NCBI GenBank assembly: GCA_963814315.1
Contig: CAWFCG010000003.1
Coordinates: 434,001 to 498,000 of the forward strand
From: JAFMJV01 sp963814315
GTDB lineage: Bacteria > Chloroflexota > Limnocylindria > Limnocylindrales > CSP1-4
Direction: 5' to 3'
DNA: 64,000 nucleotides
The notes under the pieces were generated by a model. That model worked only from the letters and a program-made list of their open reading frames with translations. It was not told the DNA's origin and did no database searches. The position numbers and the translations under genes were made by a program. Below, piece after piece: positions 32,481 to 40,601 of the stretch (positions are counted from its first letter, which is position 1; each line of letters opens with the position of its first letter).

Positions 32481-33233
32481 GTGACGATGCCCGTCGATGA
32501 GCGCGTCACCGTCGGGCTCGTGCGCGGACTCCACGGGCTGCGGGGCGCGGTCCGTGTCGAAGTCCTGAGTGACGACCCCGAGCGCTTCGCTGTTGGCTCG
32601 GTGCTGTTCGTCGATGGGGACGATCGCCCGCTGACGGTCGCCTGGACCGGCCCCGCCAAGGCGGGCCTGCTGATGCAGTTCGCGGAATTCCAGACACGCG
32701 AGTCCGTCGACGCATTGCGCGACCACTACCTTGAGGCCTTGGTGATGGATCCGCTGCCCGCCGGCAGCTACTACTGGCACCAGGTCCATGGCTTGGAGGC
32801 GACCACCGTCGAAGGCGAGTCTCTGGGGCGCGTCGTCGATGTCTTCCGTGCCGGCAGCGGTGAGGTCTACGTGGTGCAGGGCGGCAAGCGTGGCGAGGTG
32901 CTACTGCCTGCGGTCCAGGGCGTGATCGTCGAGCTCGATCCACCCGCGGGCCGACTGGTCGTGGACGCCGTTGCGCTCGATCTGCCCGATGAGCCTCCGC
33001 GCCGGCGTCGTCGCCACAGCATCAGTCGTGAGGACCGTAAGGCCGCGCGCAAGCGCCCCAGACGGCCCAAACCTGGACCGGCGATCGATGCGGCCGCTTC
33101 GGCCACAGCGGAAGTGCTGCCATCGTCCGCGCCCGAAGACCCCGCGCTCAAGGGGTCACCGCCGGAAGCGCCACGGTCAGCGACTGATCCATCGGCCGAC
33201 CTCAGTGCGCCTCAGGGCACCGTCGAGCGCTGA
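32481..33233 (+). CDS. rimM: ribosome maturation factor RimM with long C-terminal tail
   Basis: Binds S19 and helps mature the 30S head. 250 residues from GTG 32481 (ATG 32487 is an alternative). The N-terminal domain (VTVGLVRGLHGLRGAVRVEVLS) and PRC-barrel domain (YYWHQVHGLEATTVEGESLG, VLLPAVQGVIVELD) occupy about 175 residues, the whole usual length. The last 75 residues are a basic then acidic Pro/Ala tail (RRRRRHSISREDRKAARKR), probably disordered. It overlaps trmD by TGATG. Confidence 0.93.
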   Translation: MTMPVDERVTVGLVRGLHGLRGAVRVEVLSDDPERFAVGSVLFVDGDDRPLTVAWTGPAKAGLLMQFAEFQTRESVDALRDHYLEALVMDPLPAGSYYWHQVHGLEATTVEGESLGRVVDVFRAGSGEVYVVQGGKRGEVLLPAVQGVIVELDPPAGRLVVDAVALDLPDEPPRRRRRHSISREDRKAARKRPRRPKPGPAIDAAASATAEVLPSSAPEDPALKGSPPEAPRSATDPSADLSAPQGTVER

Positions 33234-33937
33234 TGCGCATCGACGTCATCACCCTGTTCCCCTCGGTCTTTCCGGGACCACTGGCCGAATCGATCACCGG
33301 CCGAGCGCTGGCGCGGGGTCTCGCGGAACTGCACGCACACGATCTTCGCGACTGGGGACTAGGCAAGCATCGCTCGGTCGATGACACTCCCTACGGTGGC
33401 GGTGCCGGCATGGTCCTGCGGCCGGAGCCAGTGGCCGGCGCCCTGGATGCGATCGCGCCGGCCGATTCCGGTGCCTTTCGGATTCTGCTCGATCCCGGCG
33501 GTGAGCCCTTCCGCCAAGCTCGAGCCCAGGACCTCTCCGAGCGTCCCCACCTCGTCTTCGTCTGCCCCCGATATGAAGGCATCGACGATCGCGCCCGCGC
33601 GCTGGTCGATCTGGAGCTCTCGGTTGGGGACTTCGTCCTCTCGGGGGGAGAGGTCGCGGCGCTTGCGGTCATCGACGCGGTGCTGCGCCTCCTGCCCGGC
33701 GCCATCGATGATGCTTCAACGCTGGAGGAATCCTTCTCGAATGGCCTGCTGGAGTACCCGCAATGGACTCGACCGCCAGAGTTCCGCGGCCAGTCCGTGC
33801 CGGAGATCCTCGTGAGCGGCAATCATGGCGCAGTCGCTGCCTGGCGCCACGAACAGGCGCTCGCGCGGACCCGGCGCGATCGACCCGACCTGCTGGCTGA
33901 CCGAACACGTGCGGACCTGATCGATGGGGAGGGCTGA
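33233..33937 (+). CDS. trmD: tRNA (guanine37-N1)-methyltransferase
   Basis: Makes m1G37 next to the anticodon and prevents frameshifting. 234 residues of the knotted SPOUT fold: MRIDVITLFPSVF, DDTPYGGGAGMVLRPEP, FVCPRYEGIDDR, SVGDFVLSGGEVAALAVIDA and LEYPQWTRPPEFRG. Typical length and motif order. Last gene of the rpsP operon. Confidence 0.96.
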   Translation: MRIDVITLFPSVFPGPLAESITGRALARGLAELHAHDLRDWGLGKHRSVDDTPYGGGAGMVLRPEPVAGALDAIAPADSGAFRILLDPGGEPFRQARAQDLSERPHLVFVCPRYEGIDDRARALVDLELSVGDFVLSGGEVAALAVIDAVLRLLPGAIDDASTLEESFSNGLLEYPQWTRPPEFRGQSVPEILVSGNHGAVAAWRHEQALARTRRDRPDLLADRTRADLIDGEG

Positions 33938-33954
33938 CGACCAGGGCTGACGGC

Positions 33955-33978
33955 CAGGCCCGGCCGGCCTGCTATACT
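33955..33978 (+). promoter_or_regulatory. rplS promoter with abutting inverted repeat
   Basis: TATACT at 33973-33978 is preceded directly by CAGGCC (33955-33960) and GGCCTG (33966-33971), a perfect 6-bp inverted repeat ending one base before the -10 box. It predicts a leader of about 80 bases before rplS. Confidence 0.5.
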
Positions 33979-34020
33979 CCGCCCTCGACCCAGACAACAA
34001 GTGCCTGCCCACGCATGCCC

Positions 34021-34035
34021 GCCGCTGATAGCGGC
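34021..34035 (+). promoter_or_regulatory. hairpin in the rplS leader
   Basis: GCCGCT-GAT-AGCGGC, a perfect 6-bp stem with a 3-base loop, 29 bases before the rplS GTG. L19 mRNA leaders are known regulatory sites in other phyla; no match to a named motif is claimed. Confidence 0.4.
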
Positions 34036-34064
34036 ATGAGGCGCCAACACCAGGAAGTGACCCA

Positions 34065-34409
34065 GTGACCGTTCTCGACGAGATCGTCGCCGACCAGATC
34101 CGAACTGACTTGCCAGAGATCGCGCCCGGTGACACCGTGCGGGTCTCGGTCAAGGTCGTCGAGGGTACCCGTGAACGCATCCAGGTCTTCGAGGGCACGG
34201 TCATGCGCATGCGCGGCGGCGGCATCACGCGTTCCATCACCGTTCGCGCTCTACGCAGCGGCGTCGGCGTGGAGCGAACCTTCAAGGTCAACTCGCCGCG
34301 TATCGACAAGATCCAGGTCGTGCGCCACGGCGTGGTTCGCCGCAAGCAGCTGTACTTCCTGCGCAAGAGAGTCGGGAAGGCTGCCACGCTGCGCGAGCGC
34401 CGCGCCTAG
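34065..34409 (+). CDS. rplS: 50S ribosomal protein L19
   Basis: 114 residues from GTG 34065, with AGGA upstream. Motifs PGDTVRVSVKVVEGTRERIQ, FEGTVMRMRGGGITRSITVR and KVNSPRIDKIQVVRHGVVRR are typical. It has its own promoter and leader, although it follows trmD as in most bacteria. Confidence 0.96.
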   Translation: MTVLDEIVADQIRTDLPEIAPGDTVRVSVKVVEGTRERIQVFEGTVMRMRGGGITRSITVRALRSGVGVERTFKVNSPRIDKIQVVRHGVVRRKQLYFLRKRVGKAATLRERRA

Positions 34410-34418
34410 ACTCGCGCC

Positions 34419-34446
34419 ACGGTCGGCCTCGACCGTCTCGTCTTCC
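34419..34446 (+). terminator. intrinsic terminator candidate after rplS
   Basis: ACGGTCG-GCCT-CGACCGT forms a perfect 7-bp stem with a 4-base loop ten bases past the rplS stop, followed by the pyrimidine-rich CTCGTCTTCC. The tail is weaker than a classic T-run. Confidence 0.45.
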
Positions 34447-34482
34447 GACACCCCTGTTGGCCACGGTATGCCCGACACGCGA

Positions 34483-34488
34483 TAGCAT
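34483..34488 (+). promoter_or_regulatory. -10 element of rnhB (leaderless type)
   Basis: TAGCAT seven bases before GTG 34496, no ribosome binding site in between. Confidence 0.5.
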
Positions 34489-34495
34489 CCTTGTC

Positions 34496-35218
34496 GTGAC
34501 CCACCGCCAGCCCCACTTGAAGGCCGAGTTCGCGCTCTGGACCGCTGGGTCGCGTCTGGTCGTCGGTGTCGACGAGGTCGGCACCGGCGCGCTGTGTGCC
34601 CCGGTCGTGGCCGCCGCCGTGCTGGTCAAGCCGCACACTCGCAAGATCGCCGACGTCCGCGACTCCAAGATGCTCAGCGCTCGGCAGCGCGAACGTGTCG
34701 TGGACGAGATCAAGGCGCGTAGCCTGGGCTGGGGTGTCGGCGCCGCGTCGGTCGGTGAGATCGAGCGACTCAACGTGCGAAATGCCGCACACCTGGCCAT
34801 GCGTCGGGCGCTTCGGCAGCTCCCGCCCTTCGACCACGTTCTCGTGGACGGCCAGAAGATCCGTGACATGGAAGCGTACATCGGGCCCTACACGGCGATC
34901 GTCAAGGGCGATGCCACCTCCTATGCCATCGCCTGCGCGTCGATCATCGCCAAGGTCACGCGTGACCGCCTGATGGCGCAGCTGGCCGTTCGCTACCCAG
35001 GCTATGGCTGGGAGCACAACGCCGGCTACGCCACGCGAGACCACGTCAGAGGGCTGCGCGTTCTGGGCTTGAGCCCACACCACCGCCGGGGCTACCAGCG
35101 CATCCGCGCCATCCTCGAAGGCGACCAGCTGGCGCTGGGGTGGGAGCATCCTGTTGGCGCCTGCCCTGATGGCGCCTGCCCGGACGACTGCCATGGAGAT
35201 GAAGTCAACGGCACGTAG
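34496..35218 (+). CDS. rnhB: ribonuclease HII
   Basis: Cleaves RNA in RNA-DNA hybrids and single misincorporated ribonucleotides. 240 residues from GTG 34496. The first acidic motif is VVGVDEVGTGALCAPVV (more often GxDExGRGxLAGP); VLVDG and ASIIAKVTRDRLM supply the later Asp residues. The last 25 residues carry a tandem GACPD duplication and are Cys-rich, beyond the usual end. yraN follows, a common pairing. Confidence 0.93.
   Translation: MTHRQPHLKAEFALWTAGSRLVVGVDEVGTGALCAPVVAAAVLVKPHTRKIADVRDSKMLSARQRERVVDEIKARSLGWGVGAASVGEIERLNVRNAAHLAMRRALRQLPPFDHVLVDGQKIRDMEAYIGPYTAIVKGDATSYAIACASIIAKVTRDRLMAQLAVRYPGYGWEHNAGYATRDHVRGLRVLGLSPHHRRGYQRIRAILEGDQLALGWEHPVGACPDGACPDDCHGDEVNGT
35156..35185 (+). 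repeat. 15-base tandem duplication at the rnhB C-terminus
   Basis: Two 15-base units encode GACPD twice in the tail of RNase HII; they differ at one third-codon position. Confidence 0.6.
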
Positions 35219-35270
35219 CGGATCAGAGCCACATAAGATGCCGTGAAGCGCCTCGCTCCAGGATGAGCGG

Positions 35271-35687
35271 GTGAGCATCGACGCCCGACCGCCAGCCGGC
35301 CCCCGTGGTGCCGTCGGCGCTGCCGCCGAGGAAGCTGCGGCCGCCTACCTTCAGGCGAACGGCTGGCTGATCTTGGAGCGCAATGTGCGCATCGGTCCCG
35401 ATGAGATCGATATCGTCGCGCTGGAGCCAGGCGCTCGCGCCACCATCGTCATCGTGGAGGTGCGTTCTCGGTCGGGGAGGGGGTTCGGGTCGGCCCTGGA
35501 GTCGGTGGATGGACGCAAGGTGGCGCGCCTCTATCGCGCGGCGATGGGTTTGCGTCGACGCGTGCATCCCGCCGTTGTACCGGCACTGTCTCCGGCGCCG
35601 ATGTGGCGCGTGGATCTGGTGGTGATGCGCCGCTCAGGTCCCGACTGGAAGGTGGAAGGCCACCTCCGTAGTCTCGCACCACCGTAG
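35271..35687 (+). CDS. yraN: YraN (UPF0102) family protein, endonuclease-like
   Basis: 138 residues with the restriction-endonuclease-like core of UPF0102: GAAAEEAAAAYLQANGWLIL, ERNVRIGPDEIDIVAL and IVIVEVRSRSGRGFG, where the Asp, Glu and following basic residue form the nuclease triad. GTG 35271 was chosen because the fold begins soon after. Cellular role is unclear. It follows rnhB. Confidence 0.9.
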   Translation: MSIDARPPAGPRGAVGAAAEEAAAAYLQANGWLILERNVRIGPDEIDIVALEPGARATIVIVEVRSRSGRGFGSALESVDGRKVARLYRAAMGLRRRVHPAVVPALSPAPMWRVDLVVMRRSGPDWKVEGHLRSLAPP

Positions 35688-35691
35688 CGTC

Positions 35692-35734
35692 CGCCGCCGC
35701 GACACCGAGTCGTACGGCGGTGTCGCGGGCGGCG
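35692..35734 (+). terminator. long GC-rich hairpin between yraN and rpsB
   Basis: CGCGACACCG (35698-35707) and CGGTGTCGCG (35718-35727) form a perfect 10-bp stem, extended by flanking CGCCGC/GGCGGCG with one bulge. It begins five bases after the yraN stop and has no T-tract. Probably a terminator or processing hairpin that insulates the rpsB promoter 16 bases further on. Confidence 0.4.
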
Positions 35735-35750
35735 CGTACGCCCTCCGTGC

Positions 35751-35756
35751 TAGACT
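35751..35756 (+). promoter_or_regulatory. -10 element of the rpsB operon
   Basis: TAGACT, identical to the ileS and ffh elements, but with a leader of about 150 bases before rpsB. Confidence 0.5.
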
Positions 35757-35762
35757 CCCGCG

Positions 35763-35912
35763 GGTCCGCCTCACACGGCGCACCAACGCAGCGCCCGCTG
35801 CGTATCACACACGCGTGCTGCTCCCCGCAGGGGTGCCGCGCGGCCCAGTCGGTCGCCGGTCTGCGGATCACGAGGCTCGCGGAGGAACAACCGCACAGGA
35901 GGTCCACGCCCC
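35763..35912 (+). promoter_or_regulatory. structured leader of the rpsB-tsf operon
   Basis: A leader of about 150 bases holds a perfect 7-bp hairpin ACGCAGC-GCCC-GCTGCGT (35786-35803) and a second one CCCC-GCA-GGGG (35823-35833), then AGGAGG (35897-35902) ten bases before the ATG. S2 represses its own mRNA leader in other bacteria, so this is a candidate for the same control. Confidence 0.4.
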
Positions 35913-37061
35913 ATGCCGTCCATCTCGATGCGTCAGCTGCTTGAAGCCGGTGTCCACTTCGGGCACCAGACTCGCCGCTGGAATCCCAAGATGAAGCCGT
36001 TCATCTTCGCGGAGCGCAACGGCATCCACATCATCGATCTGGCCCAGACGGCCAAGCTCCTTGAGAACGCCCTTGACTTCGTGACCGAAACGGTGGCGAA
36101 TGGCGACTACATCCTCTTCGTGGGGACCAAGAAGCAGGCTCAGGAACCGGTTCGCGACGAGGCCTCGCGTTCCGAGATGCCCTACGTCAACCATCGCTGG
36201 CTGGGTGGCATGCTCACCAACTTCGTGACCATCCGCAAGCGTGTCGGTTTGCTCGACCAGCTGGAAGCGCGTCAAGCCAGCGGCGACCTGGACCGCCTCT
36301 CGAAGAAGGAAGCCTCTCGCCTGACCGACGAGATGGCTCGGCTGGATCTCAAGCTGGGTGGCGTGCGCAAGATGCGTCGCCTGCCGGGCGCCATCTTCGT
36401 GGTCGATCCACAGCGTGAGAAGATCGCCGTCACCGAGGCCCGCCGCCTTGAGATCCCCGTCATCGCGACGGGCGACACCAATGTCGATCCCGACCAGATC
36501 GACTACATCATCCCGGCCAACGACGATGCCATCCGCGCCATCCGCTTGCTCTGCAAGCTCGTCGCAGATGCAGCCATCGAAGGCATGGGGGCGCGCGCCG
36601 CGCGTGCGGCAGAGGAGCCCATCATGGGCGCCGACGTCAACGATGCCGAGACGGCCAGCGACGAGATGGTCGCCGCGGTCGCGGCCGGCGGTACCTATAG
36701 CTTCGCTCCGGAGCCCGATGAGGATGAGGCCGTCCTGCCGGGTGAAGAGGCGACGCCAGTGGCCTCGACCGCGCCCGTGCCTGGTGCCGAGGGTGCCGAT
36801 GCGGTGGCTGCGCCCACGTCTGACGTGGCGGCTGCGGAACTGGCCACGTCTGAGCCCGCGGCGACCCCCAGCCCGGTGGACGTCGCGGCCACCGACGAGC
36901 CCAAGGCCGACGTGCCCAAGGCAGAAGAGCCCAAGGCAGCCAAGCCCAGGAAGGCTCCCGTGAAGAAGGCCACCAAGCCCAAGGCCGACAAGCCTGAGAC
37001 GGACGAGCCCAAGGCCGATGAGCAGCCCAAGGCCGACACTGCCGACGAGGCGACCTCCTAG
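35913..37061 (+). CDS. rpsB: 30S ribosomal protein S2 with long charged tail
   Basis: 382 residues. The S2 core (RQLLEAGVHFGHQTRRWNP, HRWLGGMLTNF, VVDPQREKIAVTEARRLEIP) takes about 230 residues, the family length. A 150-residue tail follows, first acidic and then rich in Lys/Pro/Ala with repeated PKAD/PKAE units near the end. The tail is probably disordered and extends from the ribosome. First gene of a long operon reaching ispG. Confidence 0.95.
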   Translation: MPSISMRQLLEAGVHFGHQTRRWNPKMKPFIFAERNGIHIIDLAQTAKLLENALDFVTETVANGDYILFVGTKKQAQEPVRDEASRSEMPYVNHRWLGGMLTNFVTIRKRVGLLDQLEARQASGDLDRLSKKEASRLTDEMARLDLKLGGVRKMRRLPGAIFVVDPQREKIAVTEARRLEIPVIATGDTNVDPDQIDYIIPANDDAIRAIRLLCKLVADAAIEGMGARAARAAEEPIMGADVNDAETASDEMVAAVAAGGTYSFAPEPDEDEAVLPGEEATPVASTAPVPGAEGADAVAAPTSDVAAAELATSEPAATPSPVDVAATDEPKADVPKAEEPKAAKPRKAPVKKATKPKADKPETDEPKADEQPKADTADEATS

Positions 37062-37091
37062 CACCACAAGACGAAAGGGATAGCCACGAGC

Positions 37092-37694
37092 ATGGCAACA
37101 GAGATCACGTCCGCACAGGTCAAGGACCTCCGCGACCGCACCGGTGCGGGCTTCATGGACTGCAAGAAAGCCCTGACCGAGACCGATGGAGACGTCGAGG
37201 CCGCCATCGAGCTCCTCAGGCAGAAGGGCCAGGCCAAGGCTGCCGGCAGGGCCGGACGCGATGCGCGCGAAGGCCAGATCGCTTCCTACATCCACGCCGG
37301 GGGCCGACTGGGCGTCCTCATCGAGGTCAACAGCGAAACCGACTTCGTCGCCCGCAATGAGGATTTCCAGCAGCTGGTCAAGGACATCGCCATGCAGGTC
37401 GTGGGCCTCGCGCCGAAGTACGTGACCATCGAGTCGATCCCGCCTGCGGACCTCGACGCCAAGAAGGCGGAGCTGTTGGCGGACGAGGCCACCCTGCAGA
37501 AGCCTGAGGAGATCCGCGGCAAGATCGTGGAGGGCCAGCTCAACAAGTGGTACAAGGATGTGGTGCTCTACGAGCAGACGTTCCGCGACACCGAGCAGAC
37601 CGTAGGCGAGCTGGTCACCGACGCCATCGCTCGCATCGGTGAGAATATCCGCGTCCGCCGCTTCGTCCGCTACGAGCTCGGGGAAGCGCTGTGA
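37092..37694 (+). CDS. tsf: translation elongation factor Ts
   Basis: Nucleotide-exchange factor for EF-Tu. 200 residues, the short form as in Thermus and Gram-positives. VKDLRDRTGAGFMDCKKALTE and YIHAGGRLGVLIEVNSETDFVARN are signature motifs. It ends with GTGA overlap into pyrH. Confidence 0.96.
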   Translation: MATEITSAQVKDLRDRTGAGFMDCKKALTETDGDVEAAIELLRQKGQAKAAGRAGRDAREGQIASYIHAGGRLGVLIEVNSETDFVARNEDFQQLVKDIAMQVVGLAPKYVTIESIPPADLDAKKAELLADEATLQKPEEIRGKIVEGQLNKWYKDVVLYEQTFRDTEQTVGELVTDAIARIGENIRVRRFVRYELGEAL

Positions 37695-38461
37695 CCGATG
37701 GCTCGGAGCGAGCCGCAGAGGCCGAGGCGCCCGTAACTGGCGCCCGCTACGGCCGCATCCTGCTCAAGCTCTCGGGTGAGGCCCTGCTCGGCTCACGCCA
37801 GTACGGTGTCGACCCCGAGAAGTGCGTCTTCGTCGCAGAGCAGGTCCGCATCGCGCGCGACGCGGGTGTGGAGGTCGCCATCGTCGTCGGTGGCGGTAAC
37901 ATCTTTCGCGGGCTGGCCGCATCGGCGAGGGGCATGGACCGGGCTACCGGCGACTATATGGGCATGCTGGCCACGGTGATGAACGGCCTCGCGCTGCAGG
38001 ACGCCATGGAGACCGCAGGAGTCGAGACGCGGGTCATGACGGCGATCGGCATGAACGAGGTCGCCGAGCCCTACATCCGCCGCCGGGCTGAGCGCCATCT
38101 CCAGAAGGGCCGTGTGGTCATCCTGGCCGCTGGCACGGGCAACCCCTACTTCACCACTGACACCGCCGCCGCACTGCGCGCCGTCGAGATCGGCGCGGCC
38201 ATCCTGCTCAAGGCCACCAAGGTCGATGGCGTGTACAGTGCCGACCCGCTCAAGGATCCGTCCGCCGTGCGCTACGAAGCGCTGACGTACACCGATGTGC
38301 TGGCCAATCGACTCGGCGCCCTGGACTCGACGGCGGTCAGCTTGTGCATGGACAATGAGATGCCCATCCTCGTCTTCGATATCAACCGGGAAGGCAATAT
38401 CAGTCGGGCCGCGCTCGGCGAGCCGGTCGGGACGCTTATCCATGGAGGGACGAACGCATGA
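37691..38461 (+). CDS. pyrH: UMP kinase
   Basis: Phosphorylates UMP to UDP; bacterial amino-acid-kinase fold. 256 residues from GTG 37691. RILLKLSGEALLG, VAIVVGGGNIFRG, GTGNPYFTTDTAAALRA and LKATKVDGVYSADP are typical. About 20 extra N-terminal residues precede the fold. Overlaps tsf and frr (ATGA). Confidence 0.96.
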   Translation: MTDGSERAAEAEAPVTGARYGRILLKLSGEALLGSRQYGVDPEKCVFVAEQVRIARDAGVEVAIVVGGGNIFRGLAASARGMDRATGDYMGMLATVMNGLALQDAMETAGVETRVMTAIGMNEVAEPYIRRRAERHLQKGRVVILAAGTGNPYFTTDTAAALRAVEIGAAILLKATKVDGVYSADPLKDPSAVRYEALTYTDVLANRLGALDSTAVSLCMDNEMPILVFDINREGNISRAALGEPVGTLIHGGTNA

Positions 38462-39015
38462 GTGACGCTCAGGACCAGACCGTCGAAGAGCACATGGCCG
38501 CCGCTGTCGGAGCGATGGATCGTGATTTCAACCATATCCGCACCGGTCGCGCCTCGACCTCCCTCGTCGAGCGCATCCAGGTCGACTACTACGGCACGCT
38601 GACGCCGTTGAACCAGCTGGCCAGCATCAGCGTTCCCGAAGCGACCACCGTGGTGATCCAGCCCTGGGACCGCGGCGTCCTTGGCGCCATCGAGAAGGCC
38701 ATCCAGAAGAGCGACGTCGGCATCACGCCCAACAGCGATGGCACGGTCGTACGACTCAACATCCCGCCGCTCACCGAGGAGCGCCGCAAGGAACTGGTCA
38801 AGGTCGTGCACAAGCGCATGGAAGAGGCCAAGGTGGAGATCCGCAATCATCGCCGCGATGCCGTGGACGCCATCCGCAAGGGGGAGAAGGCCGGTGACAT
38901 CGGTGCCGACGAGGCGCATCGTCAACAGGAGGCCGTCGACTCGCTGACCCACAAGTGGACCGCTGAGGTCGATCGCGTAGGCGCCGCCAAGGAGGCGGAG
39001 GTCCTCGAGGTCTAG
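38458..39015 (+). CDS. frr: ribosome recycling factor
   Basis: Splits post-termination ribosomes with EF-G. 185 residues, the family length: RTGRASTSLVERIQVDYYG, PLNQLASISVPEATTVVIQPWD, IPPLTEERRKELVKVVHK and a C-terminal helical KWTAEVDRVGAAKEAEVLEV. uppS starts directly after the stop. Confidence 0.96.
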   Translation: MSDAQDQTVEEHMAAAVGAMDRDFNHIRTGRASTSLVERIQVDYYGTLTPLNQLASISVPEATTVVIQPWDRGVLGAIEKAIQKSDVGITPNSDGTVVRLNIPPLTEERRKELVKVVHKRMEEAKVEIRNHRRDAVDAIRKGEKAGDIGADEAHRQQEAVDSLTHKWTAEVDRVGAAKEAEVLEV

Positions 39016-39759
39016 ATGACAGTGACGTCGGTGACGACGCGCACGGACGTGGCCCATGACGCCGGCGCCCCGGGGGTCCGCCTGCCGCGGCACATCGCCA
39101 TCATCATGGATGGCAACCGCCGCTGGGCGCGCCGCGAGGGTGTTCCCGAGGTGCAGGGCCACGCGGCCGGCGTGGAGGCCATCCGGCCCATCGTCGAACA
39201 CGCCACCGCACGTGGCATCGAGGTCCTTACCATCTACGCCTTCAGTCGCGAGAACTGGCAACGATCCAGCCTGGAGGTCGAGGCCCTCATCGGTATGCTC
39301 GACGCGACCATCCGTGATGAGACCCCTCGGTTGACCAGGGAGGGCGTGCGAGTGCGCCTGGCCGGTCGGCTCGACGAGCTTCCAGCGGAGACCCGGGCCT
39401 CCATCGAGCAGGCCATCCTGGCCACTGCGGGAGGCTCGCGCATGGTCCTCAACGTGGCCTTCAACTACTCCTCTCGCAGTGAGATCGTAGATGCCGTGCG
39501 CGCCTTTGTCGACGACGGCAACAACCTCGCCGAGCTCGACGAGGAGGCACTTGGCTCGTATCTCTACACCGCCGACCTGCCCGACCCTGACCTGCTTATC
39601 CGGACTGGCGGGGACAAGCGCATCAGCAACTTCCTGCTCTGGCAGGCCGCCTACGCCGAGCTCTACTTCTGTGACTGCTTCTGGCCTGACTTCGGGCCGG
39701 CTGAGCTGGACCTAGCTATCGCCGAGTTCGCCAGCCGCGCACGGCGGTTCGGGCGTTAG
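39016..39759 (+). CDS. uppS: (di-trans,poly-cis)-undecaprenyl diphosphate synthase
   Basis: cis-Prenyltransferase that makes the C55 carrier for peptidoglycan and other wall polymers. 247 residues. RHIAIIMDGNRRWARR with the catalytic Asp, YAFSRENWQR and the late RTGGDKRISNFLLWQAAYAELYF motifs all fit. It supplies the carrier lipid used by the LCP enzyme at the window start. Confidence 0.95.
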   Translation: MTVTSVTTRTDVAHDAGAPGVRLPRHIAIIMDGNRRWARREGVPEVQGHAAGVEAIRPIVEHATARGIEVLTIYAFSRENWQRSSLEVEALIGMLDATIRDETPRLTREGVRVRLAGRLDELPAETRASIEQAILATAGGSRMVLNVAFNYSSRSEIVDAVRAFVDDGNNLAELDEEALGSYLYTADLPDPDLLIRTGGDKRISNFLLWQAAYAELYFCDCFWPDFGPAELDLAIAEFASRARRFGR

Positions 39760-39770
39760 GCTCGTCTCCC

Positions 39771-40601
39771 ATGCGTGAACGCGCCATCTCGGCGGTCGTC
39801 ATCGCCGTCGTCGTCATCGGCTTCTTCCTCGCGGGTCAGCCGTGGTTGACAATTGGCATCGCGGCCTTGTCATGCCTGGCCGCGACCGAGGTCTTCAGGC
39901 TCCTGCCACCGGCCGGCTTCCCGGTGCGGCTGCTGCCGGGCATCGTGTTCCCGCCGCTGCTGACCCTGGCTATGGGCCTCGACATCGTCGAGGTGGGCTG
40001 GATCGCGGTGTACATGGCCGCGGTGCTGATCATCCTCGCCATCGATGCCTTCCGTCGGCCCGAGGTGCGAGACGGCTTCCTGGTGTGGATGGGGGGCAGC
40101 TTCGGGGTGCTCTATGCCTCGTTGCTGGCGTTCATGGCCGCCATCCTCGTGGCTGCGCCAGCCATCCCTGAAGGTGCCGTGCTGAGCGGTGTCTTCAGCG
40201 CCGGCCAGACCTGGCTCCTGGTCCTGGTGGTCACGGTCTGGTCGTTCGATACCTTCGCCTACCTGGCGGGTCGAACCTTCAAGCGGGGCCGGTTCCTGAA
40301 CCACATCTCGCCCAACAAGACGTGGAGTGGTGTCATCGGTGGCACCGGCGCTGCTGTCATCGTCGGTGGCGCTCTGGCTTGGGCCGCCGGACAGTGGCTG
40401 CCGGGTGGCTTGCTGATGGGCTTGCTGGTCGCTATCGCAGGCCAGTCAGGGGATGTGGCTGAATCGATGCTCAAGCGTACCGCCGGTGCCAAGGACTCCG
40501 GCAACCTCATCCCTGGTCACGGCGGCATCCTCGATCGCACCGACTCTTTCCTGTTCGCGGCACCGGTGGTCTACGCCTACCTGCTGATCATCGGTTCCTG
40601 A
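39771..40601 (+). CDS. cdsA: phosphatidate cytidylyltransferase
   Basis: Integral membrane enzyme making CDP-diacylglycerol. 276 residues with about seven hydrophobic segments. The signature LKRTAGAKDSGNLIPGHGG, then ILDRTDSFLF, is exact, and SPNKTWSGVIGG precedes it. Stop overlaps dxr (TGATG). Confidence 0.95.
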   Translation: MRERAISAVVIAVVVIGFFLAGQPWLTIGIAALSCLAATEVFRLLPPAGFPVRLLPGIVFPPLLTLAMGLDIVEVGWIAVYMAAVLIILAIDAFRRPEVRDGFLVWMGGSFGVLYASLLAFMAAILVAAPAIPEGAVLSGVFSAGQTWLLVLVVTVWSFDTFAYLAGRTFKRGRFLNHISPNKTWSGVIGGTGAAVIVGGALAWAAGQWLPGGLLMGLLVAIAGQSGDVAESMLKRTAGAKDSGNLIPGHGGILDRTDSFLFAAPVVYAYLLIIGS

